Shown here: positions 1 to 8,524 of the stretch, piece by piece | How the letters are laid out: each line of letters starts with the position of its first letter | How positions within the stretch are numbered: the stretch's first letter is position 1 | NCBI GenBank assembly: GCA_964610505.1 | Contig: CAZSXU010000030.1 | Coordinates: 1 to 42,421 of the forward strand | Length of the DNA stretch: 42,421 bases | Direction: 5' to 3' | Source of the DNA: CAZSXU01 sp964610505 | GTDB taxonomy: Bacteria > Arandabacterota > Arandabacteria > JAGLYR01 | The notes under the pieces: model-generated | Database searches by the model: none | Told to the model about the DNA's origin: nothing | The model's input: the letters and a program-made list of their open reading frames with translations, nothing else | Position numbers and translations under genes: made by a program

Positions 1-48
<48 letters not shown>

Positions 49-54
<6 letters not shown>

Positions 55-248
55 CGGCACATTCGAGTGCCCGGGGGGAACCCCGGGCATTTTCATGTGC
101 CGCCAGAGAGGCGAGATGCGAAAGCCGAAAGCCGGAAAGTCAAAGACAAGAAAGCAAGAGTTGTCCGGCATCTCGCCTCGGTCGCCTCTCGGCTTTCGGC
201 TCTCGTGTGTTGTGGTTTGTCGCTAACGGGGGAGAAAGGAAACTCCCA
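49..248. repeat. 200-bp perfect direct repeat, copy 1
   Basis: Bases 49-248 are identical to 4013-4212 (offset 3964). The unit starts within the last bases of the tRNA-Glu acceptor strand and includes the terminator. It then holds long inverted repeats (GAGAGGCGAGATGC with GCATCTCGCCTC; GAAAGCCGAAAGCCG with CGGCTTTCGGC). It ends at the first base of the start codon of the four-helix-bundle gene, so it also carries that gene's leader and ribosome binding site. A degenerate third copy of the terminator part lies at 16900-16949. Confidence 0.9.
69..94 (+). terminator. Rho-independent terminator of tRNA-Glu
   Basis: A perfect 8-bp GC stem (GCCCGGGG at 69-76 with CCCCGGGC at 81-88) closes a GGAA tetraloop and is followed by ATTTTC. 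It is nested in a wider inverted repeat (GGCGGCACAT with ATGTGCCGCC). The position just after the tRNA fits a terminator. An identical copy lies at 4033-4058, where no tRNA precedes it. Confidence 0.7.
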
Positions 249-592
249 TGCCCTTCCTCGTGGAGAACCTCCGAATCTATCATGAAGCCGTGGATTTCGC
301 AGACCGCATTACCTCCCTGACGGAGTCCTTCCCGCGAGGCAAACACTACCTCGCAGATCAACTCAACCGCGCTGCGGTCTCCATCGCAGCTAATATTGCA
401 GAGGGCAATGGCCGGTATGGGGGCAAAGACCGAAGGAACTTCTTCGTCATCGCCCGCGCATCCGCGCACGAGTGCTTGCCCCTCCTTGAACTCGCGAAGC
501 GACGCGGGCTCGTTGGATCTCAGACCCATGACCAGATGCTCCAGGACCTTGAGACCATCTCGAAGATGCTGGCAGGGCTGATTCACGGATGA
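248..592 (+). CDS. Four-helix-bundle protein (S23/IVP-like)
   Basis: This 114-residue protein matches the small four-helix-bundle family (TIGR02436-like). The family was first seen inside 23S rRNA intervening sequences and also includes relatives of Avd proteins. Visible family features are the central NIAEGNGR motif, the following KDRRNFFVIARAS stretch, and an amphipathic helical character throughout. Length is normal. The ATG at 248 is preceded by AGAAAGGA. The leader is the 200-bp repeat that starts in tRNA-Glu, so the gene may ride with that repeat. The molecular function of the family is not settled; RNA binding or a role in mobile elements is often suspected. Two truncated relatives lie at 654-863 and 4511-4774. 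Confidence 0.8.
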   Translation: MPFLVENLRIYHEAVDFADRITSLTESFPRGKHYLADQLNRAAVSIAANIAEGNGRYGGKDRRNFFVIARASAHECLPLLELAKRRGLVGSQTHDQMLQDLETISKMLAGLIHG

Positions 593-653
593 AGAAACAG
601 GGCGAAGCCCGCACCATCAACTTCCAACTATCGACTATCAACTCTCTGCCTCT

Positions 654-863
654 GAGGGCAACGGCCGGTTCCTCCCGAAAGACCGCCGCAACTGCTTCAT
701 CATCGCCCGAGGCTCAGCGCAGGAATGCTTGCCCCCGCCGGAGGTTGCCAAGGGGAGAGACTTGACCGCAGAGGGGGAGCATGGGATAGTGGTTCAGGAA
801 CTCGAAGTCATCGTGAGGATGATCTCTGGACTCATCCGCCGGGCGGACCGGAAGAGCGACTGA
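654..863 (+). pseudogene. Four-helix-bundle gene remnant (5' truncated)
   Basis: In frame from 654 the sequence reads EGNGRFLPKDRRNCFIIARG and continues to a TGA at 861-863 (69 residues). This is the C-terminal two thirds of the same family as the gene at 248-592. There is no start codon or upstream half, and the frame is closed by a stop just before 654. The sequence FLPKDRRN and the tail resemble the copy at 4511-4774 more than the intact neighbour, so it is not a recent tandem duplicate of that neighbour. Confidence 0.75.
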
Positions 864-1080
864 GAGGTCGCCTGCCCCCGTCAATGGAGTCCCTTGGGGG
901 CCGGGGATCCGTCGTCAGTCTCTTGGCATAGGTACCTGAACTCGAGCAATGGGCCGAGGATTAGGTGCCAACCAAAGTTGCGGAAGCCACGGTAGAGGCC
1001 GCACCGACCACTGCTATGCTTTACGTCAATAGGCCCAGAGTGGCAGCGTAACCTCAAGCCATACAATTGGATACGCTAAT

Positions 1081-1224
1081 GAGTAGTCTGTGGGGCTGTT
1101 GAATAAGTCATCTTCGCGGTGCAGTCGCCGCCGAGGAGGGTCCGTGGTGCTCCCGACGGACCGTCCTCGGCGGCCGTGCGTCGAGACAAGGGTGTTTTTC
1201 AACAGCCCCTCTGTCCCCGAATAC
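1081..1224. repeat. Nested hairpin element E1 inside RAYT-type end
   Basis: The arm GGGGCTGTTGAA (1092-1103) pairs perfectly with TTCAACAGCCCC (1198-1209). Inside is a second long palindrome (1127-1145 with 1156-1174, GCCGCCGAGG type). Outside lie GAGTAGTCTGT (1081-1091) and CTGTCCCCGAATACC (1210-1224), which are the two halves of a transposon end seen uninterrupted at 4213 and 20244. CTGT flanks the element on both sides, as a 4-bp target duplication would. On the minus strand the apical loop (1139-1163) matches that of E2. This fills most of the gene-free stretch 864-1322; nothing else is visible there. Confidence 0.75.
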
Positions 1225-1322
1225 CCGGTGCACAGAATTCAAAACCACAGGAGCCGGACTATGCCTTGACAAGGCTGACGCTCTTAGAGATATCCCCGGA
1301 ACGCCCCGATACGCGCGGCAGC

Positions 1323-3197
1323 TCACCGAATGACAACGGTTTTTCGGGCACTCTGCACAATGCCCTCCACCACCACGAAGTACACTCCAGGGGCGACCTG
1401 CAATCCATCATTCCCGCGAATATCCCACTCGAACTCACGCAGACCCGGCCCGATCGTCCCATCGTGAATCGTCCGCACGATTCTGCCCGTCACGTCGACG
1501 ACGCGAACATCGAGCGGACCAGTCTCTTCGGTCGTGATCGAAAAGGAGATCATGCGCGTCGCCGGGTTGGGCATCGGAGCTGTGACACCAAACTCGGGCA
1601 GTTCAGCGTCTTCTTCCTCAGCATCTGTTACGTCCGACAATGCCTGGAACCTGAAGGTCACGTCCACGCTGTCGGGGTTGTTGACCCAGATCCCCAACGG
1701 GAACTCATCGCCTTCGAAAGTCTCAAGATCCAGTTGAAGCGGAATGTCGAACACGATGAAGTGAGTGACGCCCGGGCTGAACTCGATCGGGTACCCCGCC
1801 GGCTGATCGACCAGATAGTCACCTGCGTCCGTGTGGATCCCCGAACCACAGAAACCTGTTGGGATGACGCAGCCGGCAAAGGTAACTCCGTCGGCGATGG
1901 ACTGGCTGTCGAGGTCATAGGCAAAGCCGCCTACATACGGCGGACAGAAGTAACAGAGACACACGCCGAACCTCCATAGTGGTCCGGGGCACCACGCCCA
2001 AAAGGGAATGGAGAAGGTCTGATCCGCCCCTCCGGAAACAACAAGAGGATTGCACTCGTTCGATCCGGGAGGTGCTGACTCCTCACCTCCTTCCAACCTG
2101 ACTACATAGAAATTCCTGCCGCCGGCTCCGAAACTCGTGCTGTATCCTGCTACAACATAGCCACCATCGGCGGTCTGTCGAGCAGATCTGGCCTGTTCCT
2201 CGTCCGCTCCCCCGTACACGCGAGACCACAACATGCAACCGTCGGATGCTGTCCGCACCACGTACATGTCGTCGTCCCCCGCTCCAAAACTGTCGGTGTA
2301 TCCTGCCAGGATGTAGCCGCCATCGGCCGTCTGTTGGACAGAGCGCGCTTCCTCATCCCCTGGCCCGCCGTAAGTCTGCAACCAGGCTGCATTACCGGCC
2401 GAATCCGTCTTGACCAGAAGGAAATCGAAGTCCGTATACGAGGAGCCGTGAATTCCAGCGGCCACATAACCGCCGTCGTCCGTCTGCTCAACCTCCCAAC
2501 CACCATCCCCCAGTTCGATGTCCCCGTAGCTCCGTTCCCATATCACCCATCCGGAGCTGTTCGTCTTGACCAGGTGGAGACTGCTCCCCCCTGGAGACTC
2601 ATCAATGGTGCCAACCAGAATGTAGCCCCCATCGTTCGTTTGCCGGATGCACCTGGCGTCCTGATATCTCTCTCCGATACCGCCCCTTGTCCAAGACCAG
2701 ACTTCCTGCCCCAACGAATCTGTCTTCACCCAATACATCATTGTGAAGTACACCGGCTCTGGACCTCCCTCTTGCGATATTGCATATCCCGCAGCGACGT
2801 ACCCGCCATCGCTGGTTTGCTCGACCCATACCAGTCCAGAGTCAAAAAGGATGCTGTGTCTCTCTTGCCACACGGTATTACCCAGCGAGTCCTTCTTTAT
2901 CAGGTAGTCTCCATACACCATGATGTACCCGCCATCGGTGGTCTGTTGGACGCAGTGGCCGCCCGTGCTACTTGTCCAGACCGTGTCACCGCTCGCGTCT
3001 ATCTTGACAAGACCATAACTTCCAGATCCCGCGATGACGAAACCACCATCGGAGGTCTGACGAATGCAGTTGGCTTCGGCATAGCCCAATCCACTGTATG
3101 CATTTGTCCAGAGCGTATCACCAGGTCCTGCTTCTGCCCTGGAGACCACGCATAAGGAGAGGATTACGACGGGCAATACTCTTGCTTGAAGATTCAT
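1323..3197 (-). CDS. Secreted seven-repeat propeller-like protein with FlgD-like sorting domain
   Basis: The 624-residue product starts with a signal peptide (cleavage likely after AEA, about residue 23). Seven repeats of about 45-55 residues follow, each with the core QTxDGGYxxAG and a GDTxW-like strand, suggesting a seven-bladed beta-propeller-like fold. Residues of about 390-530 form a cysteine-containing domain without an obvious family. The last ~85 residues have the FlgD-like/T9SS-type sorting signature (APMPNPATRMISFSI, DVTGRIVRTI, APGVYFVVVEG). It is therefore probably exported to the cell surface or medium. The ATG at 3197 has a good GGGAGGT site. No catalytic residues are recognisable. 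The gene stands alone between repeats and a decayed beta-helix gene. Confidence 0.8.
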   Translation of the reverse strand: MNLQARVLPVVILSLCVVSRAEAGPGDTLWTNAYSGLGYAEANCIRQTSDGGFVIAGSGSYGLVKIDASGDTVWTSSTGGHCVQQTTDGGYIMVYGDYLIKKDSLGNTVWQERHSILFDSGLVWVEQTSDGGYVAAGYAISQEGGPEPVYFTMMYWVKTDSLGQEVWSWTRGGIGERYQDARCIRQTNDGGYILVGTIDESPGGSSLHLVKTNSSGWVIWERSYGDIELGDGGWEVEQTDDGGYVAAGIHGSSYTDFDFLLVKTDSAGNAAWLQTYGGPGDEEARSVQQTADGGYILAGYTDSFGAGDDDMYVVRTASDGCMLWSRVYGGADEEQARSARQTADGGYVVAGYSTSFGAGGRNFYVVRLEGGEESAPPGSNECNPLVVSGGADQTFSIPFWAWCPGPLWRFGVCLCYFCPPYVGGFAYDLDSQSIADGVTFAGCVIPTGFCGSGIHTDAGDYLVDQPAGYPIEFSPGVTHFIVFDIPLQLDLETFEGDEFPLGIWVNNPDSVDVTFRFQALSDVTDAEEEDAELPEFGVTAPMPNPATRMISFSITTEETGPLDVRVVDVTGRIVRTIHDGTIGPGLREFEWDIRGNDGLQVAPGVYFVVVEGIVQSARKTVVIR

Positions 3198-3316
3198 GAG
3201 TGACCTCCCAGATGATGACCGCGCGATACCTCAATTCACATGTCCAGAGACACAAACGTACATTCGCGGGGTTTGGCGAACGACTCAGCCGTCCTGGTCC
3301 GCGATACGAAGCTCCA

Positions 3317-3703
3317 CTACAACGCCTTTAGCGAGGACCATGTGCTACTCTCCACGTAAGTGCGAATACGCCGCCGCCCGTGTTCACCGCCACGTTCCCG
3401 AAGAATGTGCAGTTCTCCGCTGTCGTTGTCCTGGCAGTGGAATACTCGGCCTTGCTCTTGGGCGTCGGTGGCGACACCGTTGGGATCTCCGGTTTGGCTC
3501 TTGAGACAGACTCCCGACTTCATCAAGAGGTCATGCTCGTAGTAGATACCGCAGCCAACAAGGACGGTGTCCCCGGCACTCGCCGAGTCAATTCCTGCCT
3601 GGATCGTGGGGCACTGGGAAGGGACGTGCCAGGTGGTGGCCCGTGCTGCGGGACAGAAACCGAAGGCGACAATAAGCAGGAGAATGATGCCAATGGGATT
3701 CAT
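3317..3703 (-). pseudogene. Decayed beta-helix surface protein gene
   Basis: The first ~70 residues carry a signal peptide and TTWHVPSQCPTIQAGIDSAS, which closely matches the intact protein at 18565-19761, including LMKSGVCLKSQTGDP. The frame then slips. A typical beta-helix repeat (TAENCTFFGNVAVNTGGGVF) is readable only in another frame. The end of the ORF returns to YVESSTWSSLKAL plus a stop, which parallels the C-terminus of the intact paralogue (ERESWSAVKALYR). At 128 residues against 398 it has lost most of its interior by deletion and frameshift. Confidence 0.7.
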
Positions 3704-4012
3704 GGCTCAGCCTCATCCGGGGACAGGCGAGTGAAGAGAGTCTTCACACTCATTGATGATAACACACGACAGAGCCAAGTGCCAGCTTCCAAAAGACTTG
3801 ATCGCTGCCTTCCCAGCCTGCCAGCCGCCTGCCTCCCCGGTTCCACTCCCGCCTTGCGATGTCGGGAGCCGGGCAAGAGTCTCACAGCCCCGCTTCTGCC
3901 ACTTTCTCAGGCACGCCCCAGGAATGACCCTCAGATGCCGAGAACCCAGCCTTTCGCAGGGAGTCCATTGCCTGCAGCCACTGGGTGAGGTGGTTCGAAG
4001 TCAGCGTCGAGT
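3704..4012. other. Gene-free stretch
   Basis: I see no coding pattern, hairpin or recognisable repeat between the beta-helix pseudogene and the second 200-bp repeat. It includes the upstream region of the pseudogene. Confidence 0.5.
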
Positions 4013-4212
4013 GGGAGGCGGCACATTCGAGTGCCCGGGGGGAACCCCGGGCATTTTCATGTGCCGCCAGAGAGGCGAGATGCGAAAGCCGAAAGCCGGA
4101 AAGTCAAAGACAAGAAAGCAAGAGTTGTCCGGCATCTCGCCTCGGTCGCCTCTCGGCTTTCGGCTCTCGTGTGTTGTGGTTTGTCGCTAACGGGGGAGAA
4201 AGGAAACTCCCA
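4013..4212. repeat. 200-bp perfect direct repeat, copy 2
   Basis: Identical to 49-248, including the tRNA-Glu terminator hairpin (4033-4058), but with no tRNA upstream. In copy 1 the repeat runs into an intact four-helix-bundle gene. Here it runs directly into a MITE-like element (4213-4501), and a truncated relative of the same gene family follows at 4511. Confidence 0.9.
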
Positions 4213-4501
4213 GGTATTTCGGGACAGACTACTCAATGGCAGAACGACTTGCCAGAGAGTGGATTACGGTCTCGCTTCTGTGGTCTGGACGCCGTCCCCG
4301 GAGCCGGACCGGAGAGGGCGCGGGGCCAGAATGCATGACCAGCTTACCCGCACCCCTTGCTGAGTCCCGGCGCGTGCGCAGTGGCGCACCCGGAAACGTT
4401 CGGCTGAGTCGAGATCTCGTCAGACATTGCGCGTTCTGCCTGTCGTCTACTGCCCTGGCATGCAAGCAGTTGCCGAATTGAGTAGTCTGTCCCGAATTAC
4501 C
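4213..4501. mobile_element. MITE-like element with 25-bp terminal inverted repeats
   Basis: The left end (4213-4237) and right end (4477-4501) are inverted repeats matching at 24 of 25 positions; both contain GACAGACTACTCAAT in the inward orientation. The 239-bp interior has no ORF of note. An extra tandem CGAATTACC follows the right end. The element lies exactly between the 200-bp repeat and the homology start of the broken four-helix-bundle gene. The same end sequence flanks the transposase relic at 19949-20257, so the mobilising enzyme was probably a RAYT-type transposase (inference). Confidence 0.7.
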
Positions 4502-4510
4502 CGAATTACC

Positions 4511-4774
4511 CACCTCGCCGATCAACTAAACTGGGCATCCCTCTCCATTCCCGCCAACATCGCCGAAGGCAACGGCCGCTTCCTTCCGAAAGATCGCCGG
4601 AACTTCTTCGTGATCGCCCGAGCCCCAGCGCAGGAATGTCTGCCTCTGCTGGAAGTCGCCAAGCGCAGAGGCTTGGTCACAAAAGAGGACCATGCGGAGT
4701 TGATTCACGAGCTCGAGGTGATTGTGAAGATGATTTCAGGACTCATCGGAAGAACTGACAAGAAGACGGGCTGA
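4511..4774 (+). pseudogene. Four-helix-bundle gene, N-terminus lost
   Basis: Homology to the protein at 248-592 starts at HLADQLN (4511) and runs through NIAEGNGR and KDRRNFFVIARAPAQ to a TGA at 4772-4774. The first ~35 residues of the family are missing and replaced by the MITE end. An ATG at 4427 gives an open frame, but its first 28 codons come from the mobile element, so any product would be chimeric. The remaining part is well conserved, so the break may be fairly recent. Confidence 0.7.
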
Positions 4775-4863
4775 GATACGACCTGCCGACGAAGTGCCTT
4801 GACGGAGAACCTGGCGACCTTCGCCGACTCACGAAGTGAGATCACGCACGGAAATGGGTGGCT

Positions 4864-4891
4864 GACCCCTTCGTCCTGACCCCTTCGTCCT
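4864..4891. repeat. Short 14-bp tandem repeat
   Basis: GACCCCTTCGTCCT occurs twice in direct tandem in the spacer downstream of atpG. No function is evident. Confidence 0.5.
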
Positions 4892-4968
4892 CCGGGCCAA
4901 AGTCGCCGGGTTTATGCATAAAGCAGACTAGAAATGTGTCATTGCAGGACCTGCCCCCGAAACTCACA

Positions 4969-5862
4969 CTATTTCTCCTCTGCGCTCAGCAATTCGAAGC
5001 CCGAGATAACGTCGAACAGTTCCTCGTCGATGCCGCTCTGGCGCAAACCATGGAATGCCCGACTCAGGTTCTCCAGCAATTCGTCGATGTTTCTGTCGGC
5101 GCGTTGCATCGCCGCCAGGCGGCTCGCGTTCTCACTCGTCAGAGATTCGGCGCACGCCCGGAAAAGCGAGACGAAGAGGTATTCGCGGATGAGCGCCCTC
5201 AAGGTTACGGTGCCGCTTCCCATAACCTCGGGCAGGTTTCCCGTCGGCCAGGGAAGTTCAACCAGATTGCGTCGCCAGTTGTCGTCCAGCGGTAGCAGTC
5301 GCTGACTGACGGGTGCATAGACCGACCCGGACGTGGGGCGGTTATAGAAGAGGTGAAGTTCGGCGACCTCATCCCTGCCGTGGCGCATCTCGCTCTCCAC
5401 GAGAATCCGCCCGACGAGCGGGGTGATGCCCTTGACGGAGTTCGGGACGGGGAAGAGGCCCACCGGCGGGAGACCCGCGTCCACCAGGCGCGCATGAACG
5501 CGCTCGCCGACCGCCCATACCCCGGGTTGGGTCGGCAGAGCCGCCAGCGTCGTGACCGTATAGTCGGCCACCACATCATTGAACTGCCCCACCAGTCCCT
5601 GGTCGGAACCGAACACGACCGCGTCAACTGCACCTGGAACGGTCTGTCTTGTCCGTTCTGCAACCAAGGGCGCCGACCCTCTTTCCCGGAAACACGCACC
5701 CAACCCCAACTCCACAGTGCGATAGTAGTCCGCCAACGCGCGCATCGATTTCTCGTATTGTCCGATGCTCGACGCGGCGACGGCCTTCATCGTGCGGACA
5801 ACGGATTGGAGGTCCCCGGCTCCGCGAATCTTTCGGCGCAGGCCCGCCGTGGTATCGCTCAC
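4969..5862 (-). CDS. atpG: N-type ATPase gamma subunit
   Basis: The 297-residue central-stalk subunit couples rotation of the membrane c-ring to the catalytic head. The N-terminal helix LRRKIRGAGDLQSVVRTMKAVA is the gamma-family signature, and the C-terminal helix (NIDELLENLSRAFHGLRQSGI) is also typical. It is the last gene of the nine-gene operon. Its ATG overlaps the atpA stop codon (4-bp ATGA), implying translational coupling. The central region is more divergent than usual F-type gamma, as is common in N-ATPases. No clear terminator is seen downstream. Confidence 0.9.
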   Translation of the reverse strand: MSDTTAGLRRKIRGAGDLQSVVRTMKAVAASSIGQYEKSMRALADYYRTVELGLGACFRERGSAPLVAERTRQTVPGAVDAVVFGSDQGLVGQFNDVVADYTVTTLAALPTQPGVWAVGERVHARLVDAGLPPVGLFPVPNSVKGITPLVGRILVESEMRHGRDEVAELHLFYNRPTSGSVYAPVSQRLLPLDDNWRRNLVELPWPTGNLPEVMGSGTVTLRALIREYLFVSLFRACAESLTSENASRLAAMQRADRNIDELLENLSRAFHGLRQSGIDEELFDVISGFELLSAEEK

Positions 5863-7412
5863 GACATCTCCTCGGGTTCAGGCTTGGGATGAAAGCGAGT
5901 AAGCGATTCTCGGGCGACCTGGACTATCGTCTCACGATCCTCGTCGCTCAGTGTTTCGTCGGTATCCAACCGCTCGCGCACGTCCGCCGGGATGTCGGCC
6001 GCCACCTCACGCACGGCCTGCTCGGCGTCCGTCATCCGGTCAAGTGGCACGCGGTCGAAAAGTCCTGCGGTCACCGCCAGCAGCACGGCGATTTGCGCTG
6101 GCACGGACACCGGGGCGAACTCCGGCTGCTTAAGGCAGGCGCGAATCCGCCGGCCGTGCTCGATGAGTCTCCGGGTGTTTTCATCCAGCCGGGCACCAAA
6201 CCGGGAGAAGGTTTCGAGTTCTTCAAACTGTGCGTAGGCGAGCTTGAGGTCGCCCGCCACCGCCCGGTAAACCGCCCGTTGCGCCTTGCCGCCGACGCGC
6301 GAAACGGATTTCCCGACATCAACCGCGGGCAGCACGCCCAATTCGAACAGCGACGGCGAGAGATAGATCTGCCCATCCGTGATGGAAATCAAGTTGGTCG
6401 GAATATAGGCGGAAATGTTCTGCGCTTCGGTTTCAATGATGGGCAGCGCTGTGAGGGAGCCGCCGCCGAGTTCCTTCTGCAGATGCGTCGCTCTTTCCAG
6501 CAACCGCGAATGAATATAGAAGATGTCGCCGGGGAAGGCTTCACGACCGGGCGGCCTGCGCAGCAGGAGAGAGAGCTCCCGGTAGGCGCGCGCGTGATGG
6601 GTAAGATCGTCGTAAACAATCAGCACATCTCGGCCCGCTTCCATGAAGAACTCAGCGATACTGGTCGCCGCGTAGGGGGCGATGTAGGCGAGGCCCGGCG
6701 GGTCGTTGCCCTCGGTCACAACCACCACGCTGTAGTCCATCGCGCCCTGTTCCCGAAAGGTGGCTATTGCTTTCGCGATCGTAGACGCCCGCTGGCCGAT
6801 GGCGCAATAGACGCACAGGACACCCTTGTCACGCTGATTCAGGATGGTGTCGATCGCAATGGCGGTCTTGCCGGTCTGCCGGTCGCCGAGAATCAGCTCA
6901 CGCTGGCCGCGCCCTACAGGAATGAGCGCATCGATGACCTTGAGTCCCGTCTGGAGAGGCACCGTAACGGGCGCTCGGTCCATGATGGGCGGGGCGGGGC
7001 GTTCGACGGGCAGGCGCTTGCTGGAGGCCACCGGCCCGAGATGATCGAGCGGCCGACCGAGCGGGTCGATCACGCGCCCCATTAACCCATCGCCCACGCC
7101 CACGTCCATAACCCGGCCTGTGCGCCGGACCTCATCTCCTGCGTTGAGATGCCAGTATTCGCCCAGCAGGACGACGCCGATTTCATTCGCGTCCACGTTG
7201 AACGCAATGCCGGGCACATCGCCGGAAAACGTCACCAATTCATCAGAACCCACGCCGGGGAGCCCTGACACCTTGGCGATGCCGGTGCCCACGCTGGTGA
7301 TCGTGCCCACCTCCCGCGGCGTCAGTTGCGGGGTGAATGCTTTCCGCCCCTCGCTCAGGCCAACGAACGCGCGGTCGAAGACATTCTTCAAAGGACCAGA
7401 CGGCGCGCTCAT
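5859..7412 (-). CDS. atpA: N-type ATPase alpha subunit
   Basis: A 517-residue non-catalytic nucleotide-binding subunit of the F1 head. The Walker A motif is GDRQTGKT (176-183) and VLIVYDDLTHHA forms the Walker B region. Strong alpha-family blocks include PGREAFPGDIFYIHSRLLER and LISITDGQIYL. Length is normal. Its start overlaps the atpF stop by 4 bp and its stop overlaps the atpG start by 4 bp. With the beta, gamma and epsilon subunits it completes the soluble ATPase. No separate delta gene is present; that role is probably taken by the long AtpF. Confidence 0.95.
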   Translation of the reverse strand: MSAPSGPLKNVFDRAFVGLSEGRKAFTPQLTPREVGTITSVGTGIAKVSGLPGVGSDELVTFSGDVPGIAFNVDANEIGVVLLGEYWHLNAGDEVRRTGRVMDVGVGDGLMGRVIDPLGRPLDHLGPVASSKRLPVERPAPPIMDRAPVTVPLQTGLKVIDALIPVGRGQRELILGDRQTGKTAIAIDTILNQRDKGVLCVYCAIGQRASTIAKAIATFREQGAMDYSVVVVTEGNDPPGLAYIAPYAATSIAEFFMEAGRDVLIVYDDLTHHARAYRELSLLLRRPPGREAFPGDIFYIHSRLLERATHLQKELGGGSLTALPIIETEAQNISAYIPTNLISITDGQIYLSPSLFELGVLPAVDVGKSVSRVGGKAQRAVYRAVAGDLKLAYAQFEELETFSRFGARLDENTRRLIEHGRRIRACLKQPEFAPVSVPAQIAVLLAVTAGLFDRVPLDRMTDAEQAVREVAADIPADVRERLDTDETLSDEDRETIVQVARESLTRFHPKPEPEEMS

Positions 7413-8239
7413 TCAGCCTCCTCGGCGGCGGCCGGTCCAGTTCCCGACTTTTGCTTTGGCTCGGCGGCGCCTTCAACCTTGTCCTTCTCCTTCAGAAGTT
7501 CGTCGACGCCCTTCTCCAGCGACACCAGATACTCGGCGATGCTCCACGCCACCTTCTGCCCATTCGTTGTGAGTTCGATGCCGCTGATCACTTCCGGTGC
7601 AGTCTCGAAACGGACCTGCATTTCAGCCGAGAAGGTTTCGTTGAGCGCACGCTGTATCGCGGCTCTCTGCTCCGACGGCAGCTCGAAGGCGCTGCGCACA
7701 ACCACCGGGTCGGACGATGTCTTCAGGACTTTGGCGAGCCCCCCCATCGTCTCATCGTCCAGATCTCGCAGGCGACGCGTGAACACCTCGCTCATGCGTT
7801 CTTCCAGACTCGTCCCGGCGAGGTCCGTCAGCGTCTTTCGCGCAATGGCAAACACTTCCTCCCGGGTTCGGCGGGTGACTTCGTCGTTCAGACTCCGGCG
7901 CTCGCGCCTCAACGCCTCCTCTTGTTTGGCACGCAGGGCGTCGCTCGCCAGCCGTGATTCATCCATGAGACGCCGCCGTTCGGCTTCTGCCTCGTCCTTC
8001 GCCTTGTTCAGAAATCCGTCGCGCTGCTGATCCAACTCTTCATTCTTTCTCCGGAACTCTTCCCGCTCCCTCTCCGCTTCGTTCTGTTTCGCGTCGGCAT
8101 CCGCTAGTTCCCTGGCGATACGTTTCTCTCGCTCATCGATGGCGTGGAGGATGGGCTTGTAGAGAAATCGCTTCAGCAGCCACACCAAGATGAGAAAGTT
8201 GACCGCCTGGGCACTGACGGTGAACCAGTCGATGAGCAT
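7409..8239 (-). CDS. atpF: N-type ATPase b subunit with delta-like C-terminal extension
   Basis: A 276-residue peripheral stalk subunit. Residues ~5-27 form one membrane segment (VNFLILVWLLKRFLYKPI). Residues ~35-150 are a highly charged coiled coil. The last ~100 residues (FELPSEQRAAIQRALNETF, then VISGIELTTNGQKVAWSI) resemble the F1-binding part of the delta subunit. Ordinary b subunits are about 160 residues. Extended b subunits and absence of atpH are known for N-ATPases, so this protein probably does both jobs. It follows atpE by 3 bp and overlaps atpA by 4 bp. Confidence 0.9.
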   Translation of the reverse strand: MLIDWFTVSAQAVNFLILVWLLKRFLYKPILHAIDEREKRIARELADADAKQNEAEREREEFRRKNEELDQQRDGFLNKAKDEAEAERRRLMDESRLASDALRAKQEEALRRERRSLNDEVTRRTREEVFAIARKTLTDLAGTSLEERMSEVFTRRLRDLDDETMGGLAKVLKTSSDPVVVRSAFELPSEQRAAIQRALNETFSAEMQVRFETAPEVISGIELTTNGQKVAWSIAEYLVSLEKGVDELLKEKDKVEGAAEPKQKSGTGPAAAEEAE

Positions 8240-8242
8240 AAC

Positions 8243-8524
8243 TTACTTCCCCCCGGCCAGGGCGATGACGTGCTTCCAGAAAGGGTTGGCGAAGATGAGA
8301 ATCATCGAGACCACAAAGCAGTAGATGGCCGTGGACTCGATCATCGCCAGACCCACGAACAAGGTCCGGGTGATGGTAGCGGAGGCATCAGGCTGCTGGG
8401 CAAGCGAACTCAGCGCCGTTGAGACCGCGCGCCCTTCGCCCAGCGCCGGCGCCATCGTGCCGAAACCGGTGGTAATGCCCGCCGTGACAATGGATGCCGC
8501 TGCAATGATGGTCATGCTATCCAT
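8243..8524 (-). CDS. atpE: N-type ATPase c subunit (rotor ring)
   Basis: A 93-residue hairpin protein with two membrane helices and the polar loop AQQPDA. The second helix has the ion-site motif E63-S-T-x-x-Y68, as in sodium-binding c subunits such as Ilyobacter. The first helix has E30 (GEGRA) where Ilyobacter has glutamine, giving two carboxylates per site. This is typical of N-ATPases. Ion choice cannot be decided by reading alone: Na+ was proposed for the family, but H+ was reported for the Burkholderia pseudomallei ring. The ATG at 8524 lies inside the end of atpB (8-bp overlap). Confidence 0.93.
   Translation of the reverse strand: MDSMTIIAAASIVTAGITTGFGTMAPALGEGRAVSTALSSLAQQPDASATITRTLFVGLAMIESTAIYCFVVSMILIFANPFWKHVIALAGGK

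Noticed and set aside
140..586. 148-residue minus-strand ORF over the four-helix-bundle gene
   Set aside because: It is antisense to a clear family member and has no homology features or ribosome binding site.
1119..1979. 286-residue plus-strand ORF
   Set aside because: Antisense shadow of the propeller/FlgD gene, and its first part is the E1 hairpin.
3985..4016. Possible tRNA 3' end before repeat copy 2 (GGTTCGAAGTC)
   Set aside because: No T-stem pairing, anticodon arm or acceptor match could be found.
5649..7085. 478-residue plus-strand ORF across atpG/atpA
   Set aside because: Antisense to two well-supported ATPase genes; a common shadow in GC-rich DNA.
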